A stretch of DNA of 64,000 nt from Meghimatium bilineatum (GCA_034231615.1 CM067317.1:17808264-17872263); one strand, 5' to 3'; shown: positions 1-11,742, counted from the stretch's first letter. Notes: generated by a model from the sequence alone, not told the origin. Numbers and translations: made by a program.

Positions 1-169
1 CAATGGTCTGTTTTATGTAACACAATCAATGGTCTGTTTTATGTAACACAATCAATGGTCTGTTTTATGTAACACAATCAATGGTCTGTTTTATGTAACA
101 CAATCAATGGTCTGTTTCATGTAACACAATCAATGGTCTGTTTTATGTAACACGATCAATGATCTGTTT
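1..169. repeat. 26-bp minisatellite, cut by window start
   Basis: About 6.5 nearly identical copies of a 26-bp unit beginning CAATGGTCTGTTTTATGTAA. Only isolated base changes separate the copies, which suggests a young or recently homogenised array. The left end lies outside the window, so the full size is unknown. Confidence 0.95.
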
Positions 170-379
170 GGGATCTACTTCTCTCCGCAGGAACGTATAG
201 TGAATTTTCTCAGTGTGATATACGTCTTCGAAATGCCAACTTTCTTAATGGTTTTTCTTCGAAATACCGTCCCCGCCAATGTATTTTGATGCAGCAGCCT
301 GCTTGCATCGTAGCACCCCACGACACAGTCTCGCCTCTTGAAACATTCTTTTAGCGTCCAGGAAGTTAGCGAAATTAAT

Positions 380-600
380 CCTTTCTCGCACCTATGAAAG
401 CTTCTACAATGCTCAAATTTTGAAAGCCTAAACCAGAATAAAGAAGGTCCTTATAAGACAGTTACTCTTTGCAGATGATGCTGCAATTACGATACACTCA
501 AAAAAGAAATATCCTAACATAGCAATACAGCATAAACAATTCATCACCATTTTGAGATAGCACAAACATACTTGTTCTAAAAGAATATTCACCTAATTTC
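380..600 (+). pseudogene. LINE-D reverse transcriptase fragment with FADD motif
   Basis: One frame reads LIRQLLFADDAAITIHS at about 453-503. This is the catalytic palm motif of RTE-like LINE reverse transcriptases, in which family members typically have LLFADDAAL. Upstream residues (AQILKA, RIKKV) match the usual stretch before this motif. Both aspartates of FADD are intact, but the frame is short and its surroundings carry stops, so this is a dead fragment without the rest of the domain. It is the same group as the longer copy at 36.7-39.1 kb. The family assignment is from memory of conserved motifs, not from a search. Confidence 0.75.
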
Positions 601-605
601 TATAC

Positions 606-766
606 TTCTTCTTCTTCTTCAGCGTTCATTCTCAAACTCCCACTGGATTTCTCTTGTAACAGGACAATGATCCTACAAGATTTCCAGTTGAATGTAGTCC
701 AGAGAATGGAAATGCGTTGTGTTGCCTCTTTTGCACCAATGACCCAACACATCCGTCTTCCGTGGT
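606..766 (-). mobile_element. GAA-tailed SINE-like repeat, copy 1
   Basis: Read on the minus strand, the repeat ends in GAGAATGAACGCTGAAGAAG followed by more GAA units, which act as its 3' tail. The body (CTGGACTACATTC, ACAAGAGA-type segments) is shared with copies at 41.0, 46.3, 52.3 and 58.2 kb. No RNA polymerase III boxes are obvious, so its tRNA, 5S or other ancestry is undecided. Confidence 0.7.
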
Positions 767-1600
767 ACTTCTATACTATTTAACATATATTCCATACACA
801 TTTTCAAAGCATAAGTTGAGTGTTGCATGAGTCTAGCGTATACCAAACTTCTATTTGTTTTCGCTACCGTTAAACTAATGTCGTACTTTGTCTCTGTTTT
901 CGGAGTTTACATTGAATCGACCACTTAGATTTAAACTCTATACTATAGAAAATGCGCATGTGGGATAAATATATGGGAAAATACGAACCCATCAAAACTA
1001 ACTTTTACAAATATTCGGAACTAGTTCAAGGAAACATACAATATATTTAGTGTGTAAATAATTATTAAACCAACAACAAAGACTATCGTCCTTACCACAA
1101 TGAACATAATCGTCCCAGAAATCTTCTACAATAACGTAATTATATATTTTAATATTTTGGTATATTTGCAGTGATAAAAGTAAGAGATAACTTAACTAAA
1201 ATAAATATATTGGAAGATGATTTATTTGTTGGAAGTAAAAGAAATGTAGCAAGGAATACTGTTGATATTGTAGAATAGTATCGACATCCTGTCCGTGTGT
1301 TGTGGTGGCCATCGGTCTTTGTCTCTTCCTGGAAGAATGTACATAGATAATATGTAGCCATTATAAGAATCGATTGCAGGTATGCCTCAAGTAAAACTGT
1401 GTTTCAAGCAAGGAATTTGAAAGAACTGGGTGGTTAAGATTTACTAATCACAAAATGGCACATAATTTGACGTCTTATTCAGGTTTGCCAGATAGTTGTT
1501 ACAAATGTTTTTATGGCCAAAGAGTAGGTACATAATTATTTGACTCCAAAATAGAGAATGAAATACTAAAACATACTAAACACACATTAAACCCAGAAGC
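767..1600. other. no recognisable feature
   Basis: AT-rich single-copy-looking DNA. The 70-codon minus frame at 1149-1361 has no recognisable motif. Confidence 0.5.
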
Positions 1601-1603
1601 AAA

Positions 1604-1798
1604 ATGCAATTGAAATCAAATTTAATATCGTCTTGTATTCATTACTTTTTCATAGTGGACGACAATGTTATTAAACAATTTATGGAATTTGAAATTATTC
1701 AGGGAGTTAGACAAGGATACATAATGTTTAGAGTGAAGAAGACATACGATAAACGAGTAACGGGAATTTTGAGAATACATATACTTCCCCGTCTGTAG
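1604..1798 (+). pseudogene. possible LINE reverse transcriptase scrap
   Basis: A 64-codon frame contains FEIIQGVRQGYIMFRV. This resembles the GVRQGCILSP motif of LINE reverse transcriptases, with the usual Cys and Ser-Pro lost. Nothing else of the domain is seen, so the call rests on one short motif. Confidence 0.4.
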
Positions 1799-1800
1799 AA

Positions 1801-2750
1801 ATAGAAGGGACTCTTACTTGGATGCTCGGAGTGTTGCGCTGCCGGTTCAAAAATTACTTATTACTAAAACCTAACAAGCTAAATGGAATCTGTAGTTAAG
1901 ACATCTCATTGTGTCCACGGGTTTGGTGTTGTAAATCGGTTCCCAACCTTAGGTTACAATCCGATTCCTTGGATCATTTCATTTACAATATGCTTGAGGA
2001 TTATCGCTTCAGTTACTTGTTTTGATCGATTCTATGTGAAAAGTATAAGTTAGTATCTACGCAGGACATACAACAAAAGAAGCTCAATAATTTTAATTGA
2101 ATTATTGCCATCTTGTCAATACCTTGTCTAAGCACATATACAAATTGGAAACACCAACAACACACTGGGCAATGATCGAAGAGAGAAATACATGCATAAC
2201 CTGTCGATAAACAACAAAAGCAAATTCCATACTAAGAATTAATGGTCTATACTGATAGTATGTGTTTGTTAAGATTAATAATCGCCCAGACCAGATAACA
2301 GATTACGGAGGAAATTGAAACGTCATTTAACACTTTTTTACATTAACATTTAGCCTGAAAATGAATCGTGATGACATCTGAAATGTAGTACATCTATTTA
2401 TAATAGGAATAATTTCACTGTCATAAACAACATGTGCTTCAACATCGCGCAGCTGGTGGTCTATTTTGTGATATGAAAATATAAATAGAAATACACCATG
2501 TCGCCTAGTATATCTACAAATAATTATATAAATCAATGGACAAATCATTGATTAGAAAACTTACCACCATCCCTCCCGTACATCTCAATGATTGAGAATT
2601 GAATTGACTATATCTCGTCATCATTCCTTTCCATTTAATTGATAAATAATAATACAATTTTTATAACATTATAGTAAATAACAATATTTATGCTATAAAT
2701 AATAACAAAATTATCATAGGACATGCGACAATCCCGCAGTAAGAAAACTA
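1801..2750. other. no recognisable feature
   Basis: AT-rich DNA. The 73-codon minus frame at 2327-2548 shows no domain. Nothing tandem or inverted was noticed. Confidence 0.5.
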
Positions 2751-2947
2751 AGATACTATAACAACTATGATAAAGTAATATTGTCACTGATTACTAATAT
2801 AACTACTAAATAGAAGAAATAATGTCAATGAGAACACAGAGCTAATGTTTTATGTGTTATTTCTCATTAACGTTATTTTTGATATTTATTAATTATATTA
2901 GTAATCATTGACCATATTACTTTATCATAGTTGTTATCGCAATACTG
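2751..2947. repeat. long inverted repeat (about 85-bp arms, about 20-bp loop)
   Basis: The left arm (2751-2835) and the reverse complement of 2856-2947 share blocks such as AACAACTATGATAAAGTAAT and GATTACTAATATAA and pair at roughly 85 percent. The loop is about 20 bases. This could be a small foldback transposon (MITE) or a local inverted duplication. No clear target duplication was found. Confidence 0.85.
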
Positions 2948-2954
2948 TAGCTAT

Positions 2955-3160
2955 AATATATCACTATGTAGTATAGTGTATTATGTTTTATTATGTAGTA
3001 TAGTAAATTATCACATCACCTAGCTACGTCCATCATATATAGTATTACATCCCATCGTATCATATATTAATTCCAAACATTATATCATATATCATATCCA
3101 ATCACATCGCATTATATACCATATCATATCCTATATGATATATACATATATATTAGAGAG
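2955..3160. repeat. AT-rich low-complexity tract
   Basis: Degenerate ATATCAT and TATATCATA words repeated irregularly, ending in a short TATACATATATAT run. Confidence 0.7.
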
Positions 3161-3324
3161 ATATGTGTCATTTTAGGCGGACAATTAAGAATCGCATGCG
3201 TTGTCAGTGCTCGAATAGGAATAAAGAATATGGAGAATATAATATCTAACAAATATGTAAACGTAAAAATAGGAACATGTTGAAGTATACCGTTGCTCGC
3301 GACAGTACAGGTCTGAATTCTAGC

Positions 3325-3405
3325 TGAATTAACTTGGATCCCGTTCGTTATGTTTTTGATTATTGTTGGACTTTTAATTGGTCGCTATTTACATGAATGA
3401 AGTCG
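3325..3405. repeat. dispersed repeat related to the 33.2-kb foldback arm
   Basis: CGTTCGTTATGTTTTTGATT followed by a TTGGTCGCTATTTA-like block matches the left arm at 33236-33310. The region 43935-43990 has a weaker match. No inverted partner is seen here. Confidence 0.5.
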
Positions 3406-3711
3406 CATGTGAAACATAACCATGTCCAACCAATATATTTCATGCAAATCAGAAATGAGTTCATGTTTACGCTTTTGTTGACAGGTCTCTTGACAGTCGC
3501 GTGACACCCTATAGGGACTGAGATACCCTATCAAGTGGAATATCATAATATAAGAGTGAAACATGATGAAAAACGTCGGTTGTGTCTGTACAAAGGCGCA
3601 TTGTGAACGGGAGAGGTAACCAGATTTAAAATATTTAATATGCGTAGTTTCATTCAGGTTTCATGACTTTGCTGAACTCAGATTAACAAGTCGATCGGTC
3701 TGCATCCATCT

Positions 3712-3805
3712 GCGCGTTACGCACTGAGAGCCCCACCCCCGACCCGCCCGAACCTCAGAGTCATTTCAGGGTGAGCCTAGGCGGGCCTCTCAGTGTGTAG
3801 CGAGC
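3712..3805. repeat. GC-rich hairpin
   Basis: GCGCGTTACGCACTGAGAGC at 3712-3731 pairs with the complement of GGGCCTCTCAGTGTGTAGCG at 3783-3802, with a few mismatches and a GC-rich loop of about 48 bases. It stands out in AT-rich surroundings. It may be the end of a small element or a structured transcript; neither is shown. Confidence 0.65.
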
Positions 3806-4053
3806 AGCTTGCTGGATTCACCAGTAGTCGTATTTACTGAGAAATGCGCCTTTTCCATATTTCATTTTGGTAAATAATGTATTTTTTTCCGCTATAAATG
3901 AACTAGGTCTGCACGTAAATTATCGGCGCATATATGACAGTCAAGAAGCAGTGCATGTTAATCTCTTATTGATAGCATATTAACCGACAAGTATTTGATA
4001 GGGAGAGGCGAGGTGAAAGAAGAAACTCTTACACAGATGGTTTCACACACATG

Positions 4054-4123
4054 TTCTATTCTATTCTATTCTATTCTATTCTATTCTATTCTATTCTATT
4101 CTATTCTATTCTATTCTATTCTA
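4054..4123. repeat. (ATTCT)14 microsatellite
   Basis: Fourteen perfect pentanucleotide copies without interruption. Confidence 0.97.
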
Positions 4124-5280
4124 ATGTTGCTCATGCCGAACTGAAAGATAGACTAGACGTTGCAAATCGTCACAGGTTCTAATGTTCATGGATGTTCTTT
4201 CATAAGAAAGGTCATCTAGTTATACTAGCAGAGGAAAAACTACGGCGTCATAGTGAGGGTAGTATTTCCTTTGGAACTTCACTTTTAGAACCAATTCTCA
4301 CTTGCATCGCTAGTTCAAATACTTCTCTAAAATATATTTTTTCGTAGATCTCATGCGGTGTCAGTTATATTGGTGTATCCTACTATTATTTTTGCTTTTC
4401 ATTACAGGCAACGCAGAATATATTCAAAGGGACATCTGATCCATTGCATGGCGGATAATTAATTACTCTTTGAGAGATCAGAAGACAGGATGATTATGTA
4501 GAATAATGTGGGAGATAATGCACGCGAAATCCCTGCTGTTTATGGTAACAACCTACCAATTCTGTGACGCCTGTATCTTGTGCGCGTGTATAATTATAAA
4601 AAGTGCGTTCATAAATAGTTTTCCACCGATATTGCCTATTTTTTCCGTAATTACTGAACGTATAGACTTCATATTTTGCATGAGTGCATTATTTTTTAAC
4701 CACATTACATAATTATGATTAATTATTATCTACATTGAACGGATTTATCCCAGCAGTAGCTACAAATGCCGTTGTTAATGTATCAATACTTTTCTTTTGA
4801 TAGTCATAATAGTAGACGAGTTTACATTAAAAATTACTATATTATTTTGTCAATGAAGAGATTTGCGTATTACTTGCTTATTGATGTATTTTGCTCTCCT
4901 GCTATTCATTGGCTATTAGTCAAAGTGTGAATGTACTAGCCAATTAAAAGCACGATGTAATACGAAGACGTCATCATTGATTTAATTATATTGCCGTGAA
5001 ACGTCTTTAGTGAACAACTTCATGCATGAAATAGAACGATCATAGAACGTCACTTAATATTTCCATGTGTGACACATTAGGTAAGCATTTATTTAGAGGT
5101 TTCATAATTCATTATATTAAAATAAAAGCAGAATGTCATTTTCCTCAAAGGTGTATCTCATATTCGACGTGTTTTTATTGTAATGTTTTCAACATATCAT
5201 GTTTTCGTCTTGTGAGAAAACCACATTTAGTAACTATGATAAGTAAATATGTGAGACAAATCAGGGAGATCCGTAAAGAA
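4124..5280. other. no recognisable feature
   Basis: AT-rich DNA. Frames at 4506-4712 (68 codons) and 5065-5313 (82 codons) show no domain, and the second runs into the LINE-A tail. Confidence 0.5.
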
Positions 5281-5284
5281 AATT

Positions 5285-5382
5285 ATGTCTATGGTCTATC
5301 CCCAGGTGAATGATTGTTGATCGCATTCGCACTTGCCGTTAAGCGTAGGGGTGGTATCTTAAGCTGTCGTTATGATATTGTA
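5285..5382 (-). mobile_element. LINE-A 3' tail, shortest copy
   Basis: The + strand carries CCCAGGTGAATGATTGTTGA and GTTAAGCGTAGGGGTGGTA, nearly identical to the 3' end of the LINE-A copy at 31.1 kb. It is heavily 5'-truncated to under 100 bases, typical of failed target-primed reverse transcription. Confidence 0.8.
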
Positions 5383-5394
5383 AAAAAAAAAGTA

Positions 5395-5650
5395 AAGTAA
5401 CCCATATCAATTATTAATGCCGTAGGGTTATGAGATCTTATTGATCTCACATGTCTGAGGCTCTGCAAATGAGGGCGGCAGCCTTCTCCTCTCCTTCGCA
5501 GTCTTTACGTCCCGGATTAATCCGATACCCAGTTGTTAAGGTTGGGTAGAACCGGGAGCCGTTGCGAACTGAAAAAACATTTCCATCTAAGCTGGGGAAT
5601 GAACCCAGGACCACTCATATAAGAAGCCAGTGCGAACATGTGGACATGCA
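5395..5650 (-). mobile_element. tRNA-derived SINE, type 1
   Basis: On the minus strand a tRNA-like head contains CCTGGGTTCATTCCCCAG (B-box-like; its complement is at 5591-5608), preceded by a degenerate A-box region. The body GGGACGTAAAGACTGCGAAG follows, and the element ends near 5395. It is not a tRNA gene because the cloverleaf is not completed. It sits directly beside the LINE-A tail. Confidence 0.6.
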
Positions 5651-5715
5651 TCTATTTGAATGTCGAGCTTTGTTTCTTTTTTTTTAGTAGATAATAGGTG
5701 TAGTCAATAGATTTA

Positions 5716-5885
5716 AGTCAAGAAGATCTATACAAGTCAAGAAGATCTATTTAAGCCAAGAAGATCTATTCAAGCCAAGAAGATCTATTCAAGTCAAGAA
5801 GATCTATTCAAGTCAAGAAGATCTTTTCACGTCAAGAAGATCTATTCTTCTATTCAAGTCAAGAAGATTTATCCAAGTCGAGAAA
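5716..5885. repeat. 19-bp minisatellite
   Basis: About nine copies of AAGTCAAGAAGATCTATTC with minor changes, losing regularity at the right end. Confidence 0.93.
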
Positions 5886-6590
5886 ATCGAAAATAATATT
5901 TCTTAAAAAATGCTATTTTCCTCAACTTTATATCTTAAGGATGCGGCACTGAAGACGTTACAAAGAGGAAAAGATGGACACCTTTATAAACCTGTTAGTA
6001 AGAAAGACTCTCATTATCAGCTCTTATGCAACTCGCCAGCCAATTAAAGCAATTTCCGACAGAATGTTACATTATAGCAATCATGTATGGCAATAATTTG
6101 AAATCCAGGAGCTGCCTCGTCTTAATCAACTCTACAAAAATGTGACATTTCTTTTGAGGTCATATATTTTTCTGAGCAATTCATGATAACCTGACTGCAT
6201 GTATTATATGACATCCCAGTAATTATAGAAAAAATATGTGTAAAATAACTTAGATTACTTCATTTTACTTTATGTTTTGAATAATTAACAAACTGTTTTG
6301 TTACCGCACAGCACATGTTAATAAATTACATAGATAATTTTGCCAAAGTGTGACCACCCTCCTTCAGCATGTAAATAATTCATATCTTTCCTGCTTTATT
6401 ATATCAACAATTCCTCTTCCATCCACACTCTTTTCAACAATAAGCACACAAAATAGAACGCATCGATTCGTTTCAAAATCAAAGTACTCCGCATGTTTGA
6501 ACTGTATGAAATAAAACTCATAAAATTAAAGATAATGGTAAGATGATTAAACAATATGGATTCTGGATCTGCTTTCATGAAGTCAGATAC
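5886..6590. other. no recognisable feature
   Basis: AT-rich DNA with no motif, repeat or long frame. Confidence 0.5.
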
Positions 6591-6925
6591 ATGGTAAACA
6601 GCGGATATTCATAAAGTAAAATACGTGGTAGAAAGGAGATAGTCATAAAGTAATATACGTGATAGACGGATATTCATAAAGTACGATACGTGGTAGACTG
6701 GGGAGATTCATAAAGAAAGATACGTAGTAGACAGGGATATTCGTAAAGAAAGTTACGTGGTAGACAGGGAGATTCGTAAATAAAGATACGTGGTAGACAG
6801 GAATATTCGTAAAGAAAGATACTTTGTAGAGAAGGGATATTGATTTAATAAAATACGTGGTAGACAGGGTATATTTATAAAGTAATATATTTGTTTGACA
6901 GGGAATATTCATGAAGTAATAGCGA
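6591..6925. repeat. 31-33-bp degenerate minisatellite
   Basis: About ten copies of a unit containing ATACGTGGTAGACAGGGATA and TTCATAAAG, more diverged than the other arrays here. The 95-codon minus frame over it (6643-6930) is a by-product of the repeat. Confidence 0.9.
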
Positions 6926-6939
6926 AACATTTGTTTCAG

Positions 6940-7810
6940 CGATACAAAATGAGTCAGTCAAGGATGTGTCCTATCACCATGTCATGTGGGATGTAAGAAA
7001 TGACCAACATAGAAATAACTTCGACCTACTCAGCATCGGCGGTTTCGACATATCACAGCTAAGATATACTGGCGATACATCATTGAGACATAGTCAACCA
7101 GGTCTCAAATAATTCATAAACTCCATTAAATAAAATATTGAAAAAACATAAACTTTAACTGAATGGAAACAAGACCAAGAATATGAAAAGCAAACAAAAC
7201 CACTAGCACGTTCTCAATCAGTATCAACAACAGTGCATTAGAAATAGTCACCAGTTTTGAATACCTTGGTTCTCTTAGTAATGGCTGTTGCTATGATGAA
7301 GTCAGAAGGAGGTTGGCTATCGAGTTGAAGATGCTGATACAAGTGAACAATATATGGCTCAGCTGCTGCAAAACCACAAAACTAACATTCCTAGGAGCTT
7401 GTATGTTTCAGTGGCATATATGGGTCGTGAATCCAGGACGATCATCAACAAAGTGATAAAATATAGCAGCATTTGAAACAAAATGTTAAAGAAAAATCAT
7501 CAGAAATACCATGGACCAAAATAATCAGCAATATAGTCACCATGAGAGAAATGAAGGTAAACAAAAACTGACTAAATAACATGGTTCTTTCCAGAAAACT
7601 ACACTGTTTTGACCATATTAAACGCCATGACAACTTAGAGAAGATCATAATGGAGGGGATGATGTCAGGGGGACAAATAAGAGACAGACCAAGAAGAAGA
7701 TGGAAGAAAGACATCAAAGACCACCTGAATATGACAGTAACAGAAGCAGGAAGATTCCCTCAAAATCGAAAGATGTTTCGAAAGCTGTGTAATGATGACT
7801 GCTAGATCCT
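6940..7810 (+). pseudogene. LINE-B reverse transcriptase, 3' half, broken
   Basis: VSQGCVLSP at 6953-6979 is the conserved reverse-transcriptase motif before the palm. YTGDTSL, just downstream, is a damaged form of the FADDTSL catalytic motif. The C-terminal part is clear at about 7581-7803: LHCFDHIKRHDNLEKIIMEG, a basic RDRPRRRWKKD stretch, and FPQNRKMFRKL before the stop, matching the usual end of LINE ORF2. Several stops and frame changes lie between these blocks. The C-terminal blocks recur at 32.2-32.8 kb and 18.5 kb. The beginning is missing, probably through 5' truncation, and it starts within 30 bp of the minisatellite to its left. Confidence 0.85.
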
Positions 7811-8835
7811 GTTCTCGATATGCTACTTGATGATATATATATACATATTTACAAGAAAATAATATATTAGATATTTTAAAAAGAAAAGCCGAAGACATAT
7901 GAGTTGGTTCGACAGCAGCAAATATCGCAGTTGTACAATAAACTAGTAATGCAACATAATTCATGGAAATAAAACATTCATATTGTTTCACATTTGCATT
8001 ACAGTATTTTGCCTTGCAGCATCAAGTGAGGTAACGAATTCCTTTTGTTGACCAAGGAAAAATTACAATGCCCCTTTATGGTGAGAAATCGACTTTGTTC
8101 ATTGATGCAAGTCTGTATTGGAATGATAAATCTCTTTTGTGGAACACTGCGCTATAAAATGCAACATGTGAGTTTACCCATGTTATTTTATTCTGGCGTC
8201 AAAGACAGCGTCAACATTTGTGTACAATTTAAATAATGTAATTGATATGAGACAAATTAAGAATACACATCCGGTATCGTGTGTAAGGAAGACTAGATGA
8301 TGTAAATAGAAGGGAAAACTGTGTGACGAATTTGAACAAAATCCTAAGGGAAATTACAAAGGTTTAATGTAGAAGGAAACAATAGTTGGAAAAGCAAATA
8401 AAATGAAAACTTGCATATTTGTCGATTTGATTATCGAAGCAGAATCGATGTTTCTCAATGTCTGTAAATATCACATTCCAAAAAAAATGAGCTTGCAAAA
8501 AAAAAATGAAAAAAAATATTAAGTGCAAACTCCCAATGCCCATCAGCAGGAGAAGACAAGAGGTTAACCCTGTCTGCAAATCATTGAATTGGTCAGTCAA
8601 GCATAGTCCTTGGAGTTAGCCATGCACATATTCCTCGTGGACACGATGACAATTATGCCTGGCATTCAGGACAATGGTTAAGGGATGTGGCTTTTCTAAA
8701 ATTGTTGGCACATCATTTCCATCCTGGTGGTTGATGGGATTAAGTGTATGTTCTGACAGAGTGAAACAGCCTACTGTTGTTGCACTGGCAACGCTAATGG
8801 ATAGGAATGAATTTAATAATGTCACAACTGTAGCG
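7811..8835. other. mostly unrecognised DNA
   Basis: No known element. Two adjacent minus-strand frames (8616-8852 and 8364-8600, 78 codons each) lie in a slightly less AT-rich patch around 8600-8800. They may be a decayed coding fragment of unknown kind, but no motif was recognised. Confidence 0.4.
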
Positions 8836-8925
8836 TGTGTACGGCTTTCCATGTATTGTTTCTATTCATATACGTGTGTATGGCTTTAAACGTATTGTTT
8901 ATACTCATATAACCTGCTACTTCTA
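8836..8925. repeat. 46-bp duplication
   Basis: Two imperfect copies of a unit with GTGTGTACGGCTTTCCATGT or GTGTGTATGGCTTTAAACGT, followed by ATTGTTT and a shared CTCATAT-like end. Confidence 0.75.
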
Positions 8926-9600
8926 CTGCTATTTCTACTAATACTATTATTATTATTACAATACTAATGTACAAACTACTACTACTACTAATGTACAAAC
9001 TGTTACTACTACTATTGTGCATTGTACTGCTAATACAATTACTACTACTATTAATTTACAAACTACTACTATTAATGTACAAACTACTACTACTACTACT
9101 AATGTACAAACTACTACTACTATTACTACTACTACTACTAATACTACTAATGCACAAACTCCAACTACTACTACTATTGTACAAACTACTACTACTACAA
9201 CTATTGTACAAACTACTACTACTACTACTCCTACTACTACTAATGCACACACTACTACTACTACTATCGTACATTGTAATGCTAATACAATTACTACTAC
9301 TATTAATTTACAAACTACTACTACTACTAATGTACAAACTACTACCACTACTACTGCTAATGTACAAACTACTACTACAGTACTGCTGCTGTGACAAAAC
9401 TACTACTAGTACTTTTACTGCAATAATACTACCACTAATACTGTTGCTGTAGCTGATTTTTGAACTACTACAGTTCTGCTATCACTATTATTATTGCTGC
9501 TACCACTACCACCACTAGGGAGACAAGTACTTTTTCTGATAGTACCATTGGAACTAATACCACTACCACTACTACCGCTAATACCAATATTGATAATGCA
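8926..9600. repeat. compound (ACT)n microsatellite
   Basis: Runs of ACT/CTA broken by a recurring AATGTACAA or ATTGTGCATTGTA segment, so a higher-order unit of 25-40 bases is superimposed on the trinucleotide. Because the period is three, long poly-Leu, poly-Thr, poly-Val and poly-Ser frames appear in five frames; none is evidence of a protein. It decays rightwards into CCACTACTACC-like sequence. Confidence 0.95.
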
Positions 9601-9844
9601 TTAATTGTTACAACTAAATATATCGAAATTACTGAAGTCTTTGATACGACTGTGAATCGTGTGATGTTACTCACCCACTTGTTTCCCTGCCTACCTCTTA
9701 CTCACTTCTTCCCTTCGGACTTTACCCTCAATTATGGTCTTCAACAAGGTGCCATGTCTGTTAATGTTGTCCAAAATATTGTATTTGATGTTTATTTCCT
9801 TTAATAATTCTTTCTCCATATTTCAGTTTTGCTAGAACCTTTTT

Positions 9845-10640
9845 GTTTGTTTACTTCTCCGTCGATGGTGTTCTCCATATTCTTCTATATATCCACATAT
9901 CAAAGACATCTATTCTGTTTTCTAATTGTTTGTTTAGTGTCCATGTTTCTGAGCCATAACTTAATATAGAATAGATGTAGCATTTTATGATTATCATTTT
10001 TAACATGTTTGTAATGTGTTTAGATGTTAATATTTTCATCATATCATTGAAAGTACTTTTAGCCATTCATATTCTCCTTTTAACTTCTATTTCACATCTG
10101 CCGTCATTTGTGATTATGTGTCCAAGATATTGATAGTGTTCTACTTGTTGCAGTTTCTCTCCATGAATGTTTATGTTTAGCGACAATGTTTATATTATGT
10201 GACTTTGCTGATTATCATGCTTTTTGTTGTTAAAAAAATATTTATATAAAGTCCATATTTGTTACTTGATTTATCGACTTGATCTATTAGTCGCACAGCA
10301 AACATGGGCCATAGCGTATAGAAAGATAGATATATTAGTCTATGTAATTCATGTTCTTGACAATATTTCTAAATCTGCCGTTCATCATAATATACTCTTT
10401 CTTGGTTCCTCTTTCTGTCTCCATGACGTTTCCATGTATATACTCTTATAGTTTCGTGTTAAAATAATGTGTTATGTATGGTCATGTTGTTATCCTCACA
10501 AAACGGTATGACTTTCTCCTCTGTCATTTCTTGTCCCTAGTCCAAATTGTGTTCCCAGTTCCTTGTTCATTGTGAAAAATGTTCTTATTGGAGTCACTGT
10601 TCCTATAATATTATGTCCACGTCAATATTGTCGCAGTATC
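9845..10640 (-). pseudogene. LINE-C fragment: endonuclease piece joined to RT C-terminus
   Basis: From the 5' side (high coordinates), LGTRNDRGEKVIPFCEDNNM at about 10500-10565 matches the late endonuclease domain of RTE/CR1-type LINEs. The C-terminal part follows: HYQYLGHIITNDGRCEIEVK near 10070-10140, then AKSTFNDMMKIL and YGSETWTLNKQL (9851-10066). The whole reverse-transcriptase core, expected between them, is absent, so about 1.5-2 kb has been lost. The C-terminal blocks match the copy at 50.5-51.2 kb. The left end breaks off in the middle of the domain. Confidence 0.8.
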
Positions 10641-10721
10641 ACAACTGTTAATCATAATTCAACATAATATTTCTTTGTTAACATTATCACGGTCACTAAA
10701 TGAATATTCACAACTTTCTAT

Positions 10722-10975
10722 TTCCAGTTCTTCTAAATTCATTCTAAAACTCTTGCAGGTTAACAGAACGTCGCATAGACAACAGAATGCATTGTGTCAC
10801 GATTTACAGCTTAGCTGTACGTGATCTATGGATCACTTTAGTACTTTTCGGAATGAGAGAGCTCACCACATCCATTAAATCTCATTAGTTGATAATTATT
10901 ATGACTACCTGGTAACTGTGTCGCTATTCTTTATTCCTCTTTCGGTCCCGCAACACACGAGCAATCGACGTTGAG
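10722..10975 (-). mobile_element. GAA-tailed SINE-like repeat, subfamily B copy
   Basis: It aligns over its length with 18748-19025. It shares AACTCTTGCAGGTTA versus AACTCCTGCAGATTA near the tail, and TGTCGCTATTCTTTATTCCT versus TGTTGCTATTCTTTGCTCCC near the head. The GAA tail is reduced to a few bases (AGTTCTTCTAAA on +). Confidence 0.7.
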
Positions 10976-11337
10976 ACTTTGCCATGTTACCCTGTTAAAC
11001 TGTTTAATATTGTTTCGTGCTATAGTCCTCAATCTCTTTTATTTGCAATATTCCTGTTGTAAGTGTGCTCGCCACACTTGCAAATTATGACTAATGTTCT
11101 CTAGACATGCGTGTCCTATAATATGTTAACAAGTAAGGAGTGTCTTCATTCTGACATGGTTAAATAGCCCTCGTATGAGACTGTTTCAGGACTTCCACAT
11201 TAATTGTCCCAGCTGCCCATGATAGACTCAACATTCTACTATAGTACCACATCTCTGTTGTCACAATAATATGCAAATTAAAACCACATATTTCTTAGTT
11301 ACTATATGAGAGAATAATATTTAAAGTCAATTATTTT
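10976..11337. other. no recognisable feature
   Basis: Unique-looking AT-rich DNA. Confidence 0.5.
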
Positions 11338-11742
11338 TCTTTCGAAGATCCATAGGTACCCAATACTAGACACTACTTTCGAAGATCCATAGGTACCCAT
11401 TACTAGACACTACTTTCGAAGAGTCATGGGTATCCATTACTTGACACCACTTTCGAAGATCCATAGGTGCCCAATACTAGACACTACTTTCGAAGATCCA
11501 TATGTACCCATTACTAGACACTACTTTCGAAGAGTCATGGGTACCCATTACTTGACACTACTTTCGAAGAGTCATGGGTACCCAATACTTGACACTACTT
11601 TCGAAGAGTCATGGGTATCCATTACTTGACACCACTTTCGAAGATCCATAGGTGCCCAATACTAGACACTACTTTCGAAGATCCATAGCTACCCAATACT
11701 TGACACTACTTTCGAAGAGTCATGGGTATCCATTACTTGAGA
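11338..11742. repeat. 37-bp minisatellite
   Basis: About eleven copies of a unit starting CGAAGATCCATAGGTACCCA. Two variants, GATCCATAGG and GAGTCATGGG, occur in blocks, and a multi-unit block seems to be duplicated, as the order of variants repeats. Confidence 0.96.

Noticed and set aside
3441-3448. ATGCAAAT octamer as a promoter element
   Set aside because: A single 8-mer in AT-rich DNA with no gene next to it.
8616-8852. 78-codon minus frame as a real gene
   Set aside because: Gene-like residue mix, but no domain, no neighbouring exon and no start context; left as unrecognised.
8956-9452. Long poly-Leu, poly-Thr and poly-Val frames on both strands
   Set aside because: Translation of an ACT trinucleotide repeat in several frames.
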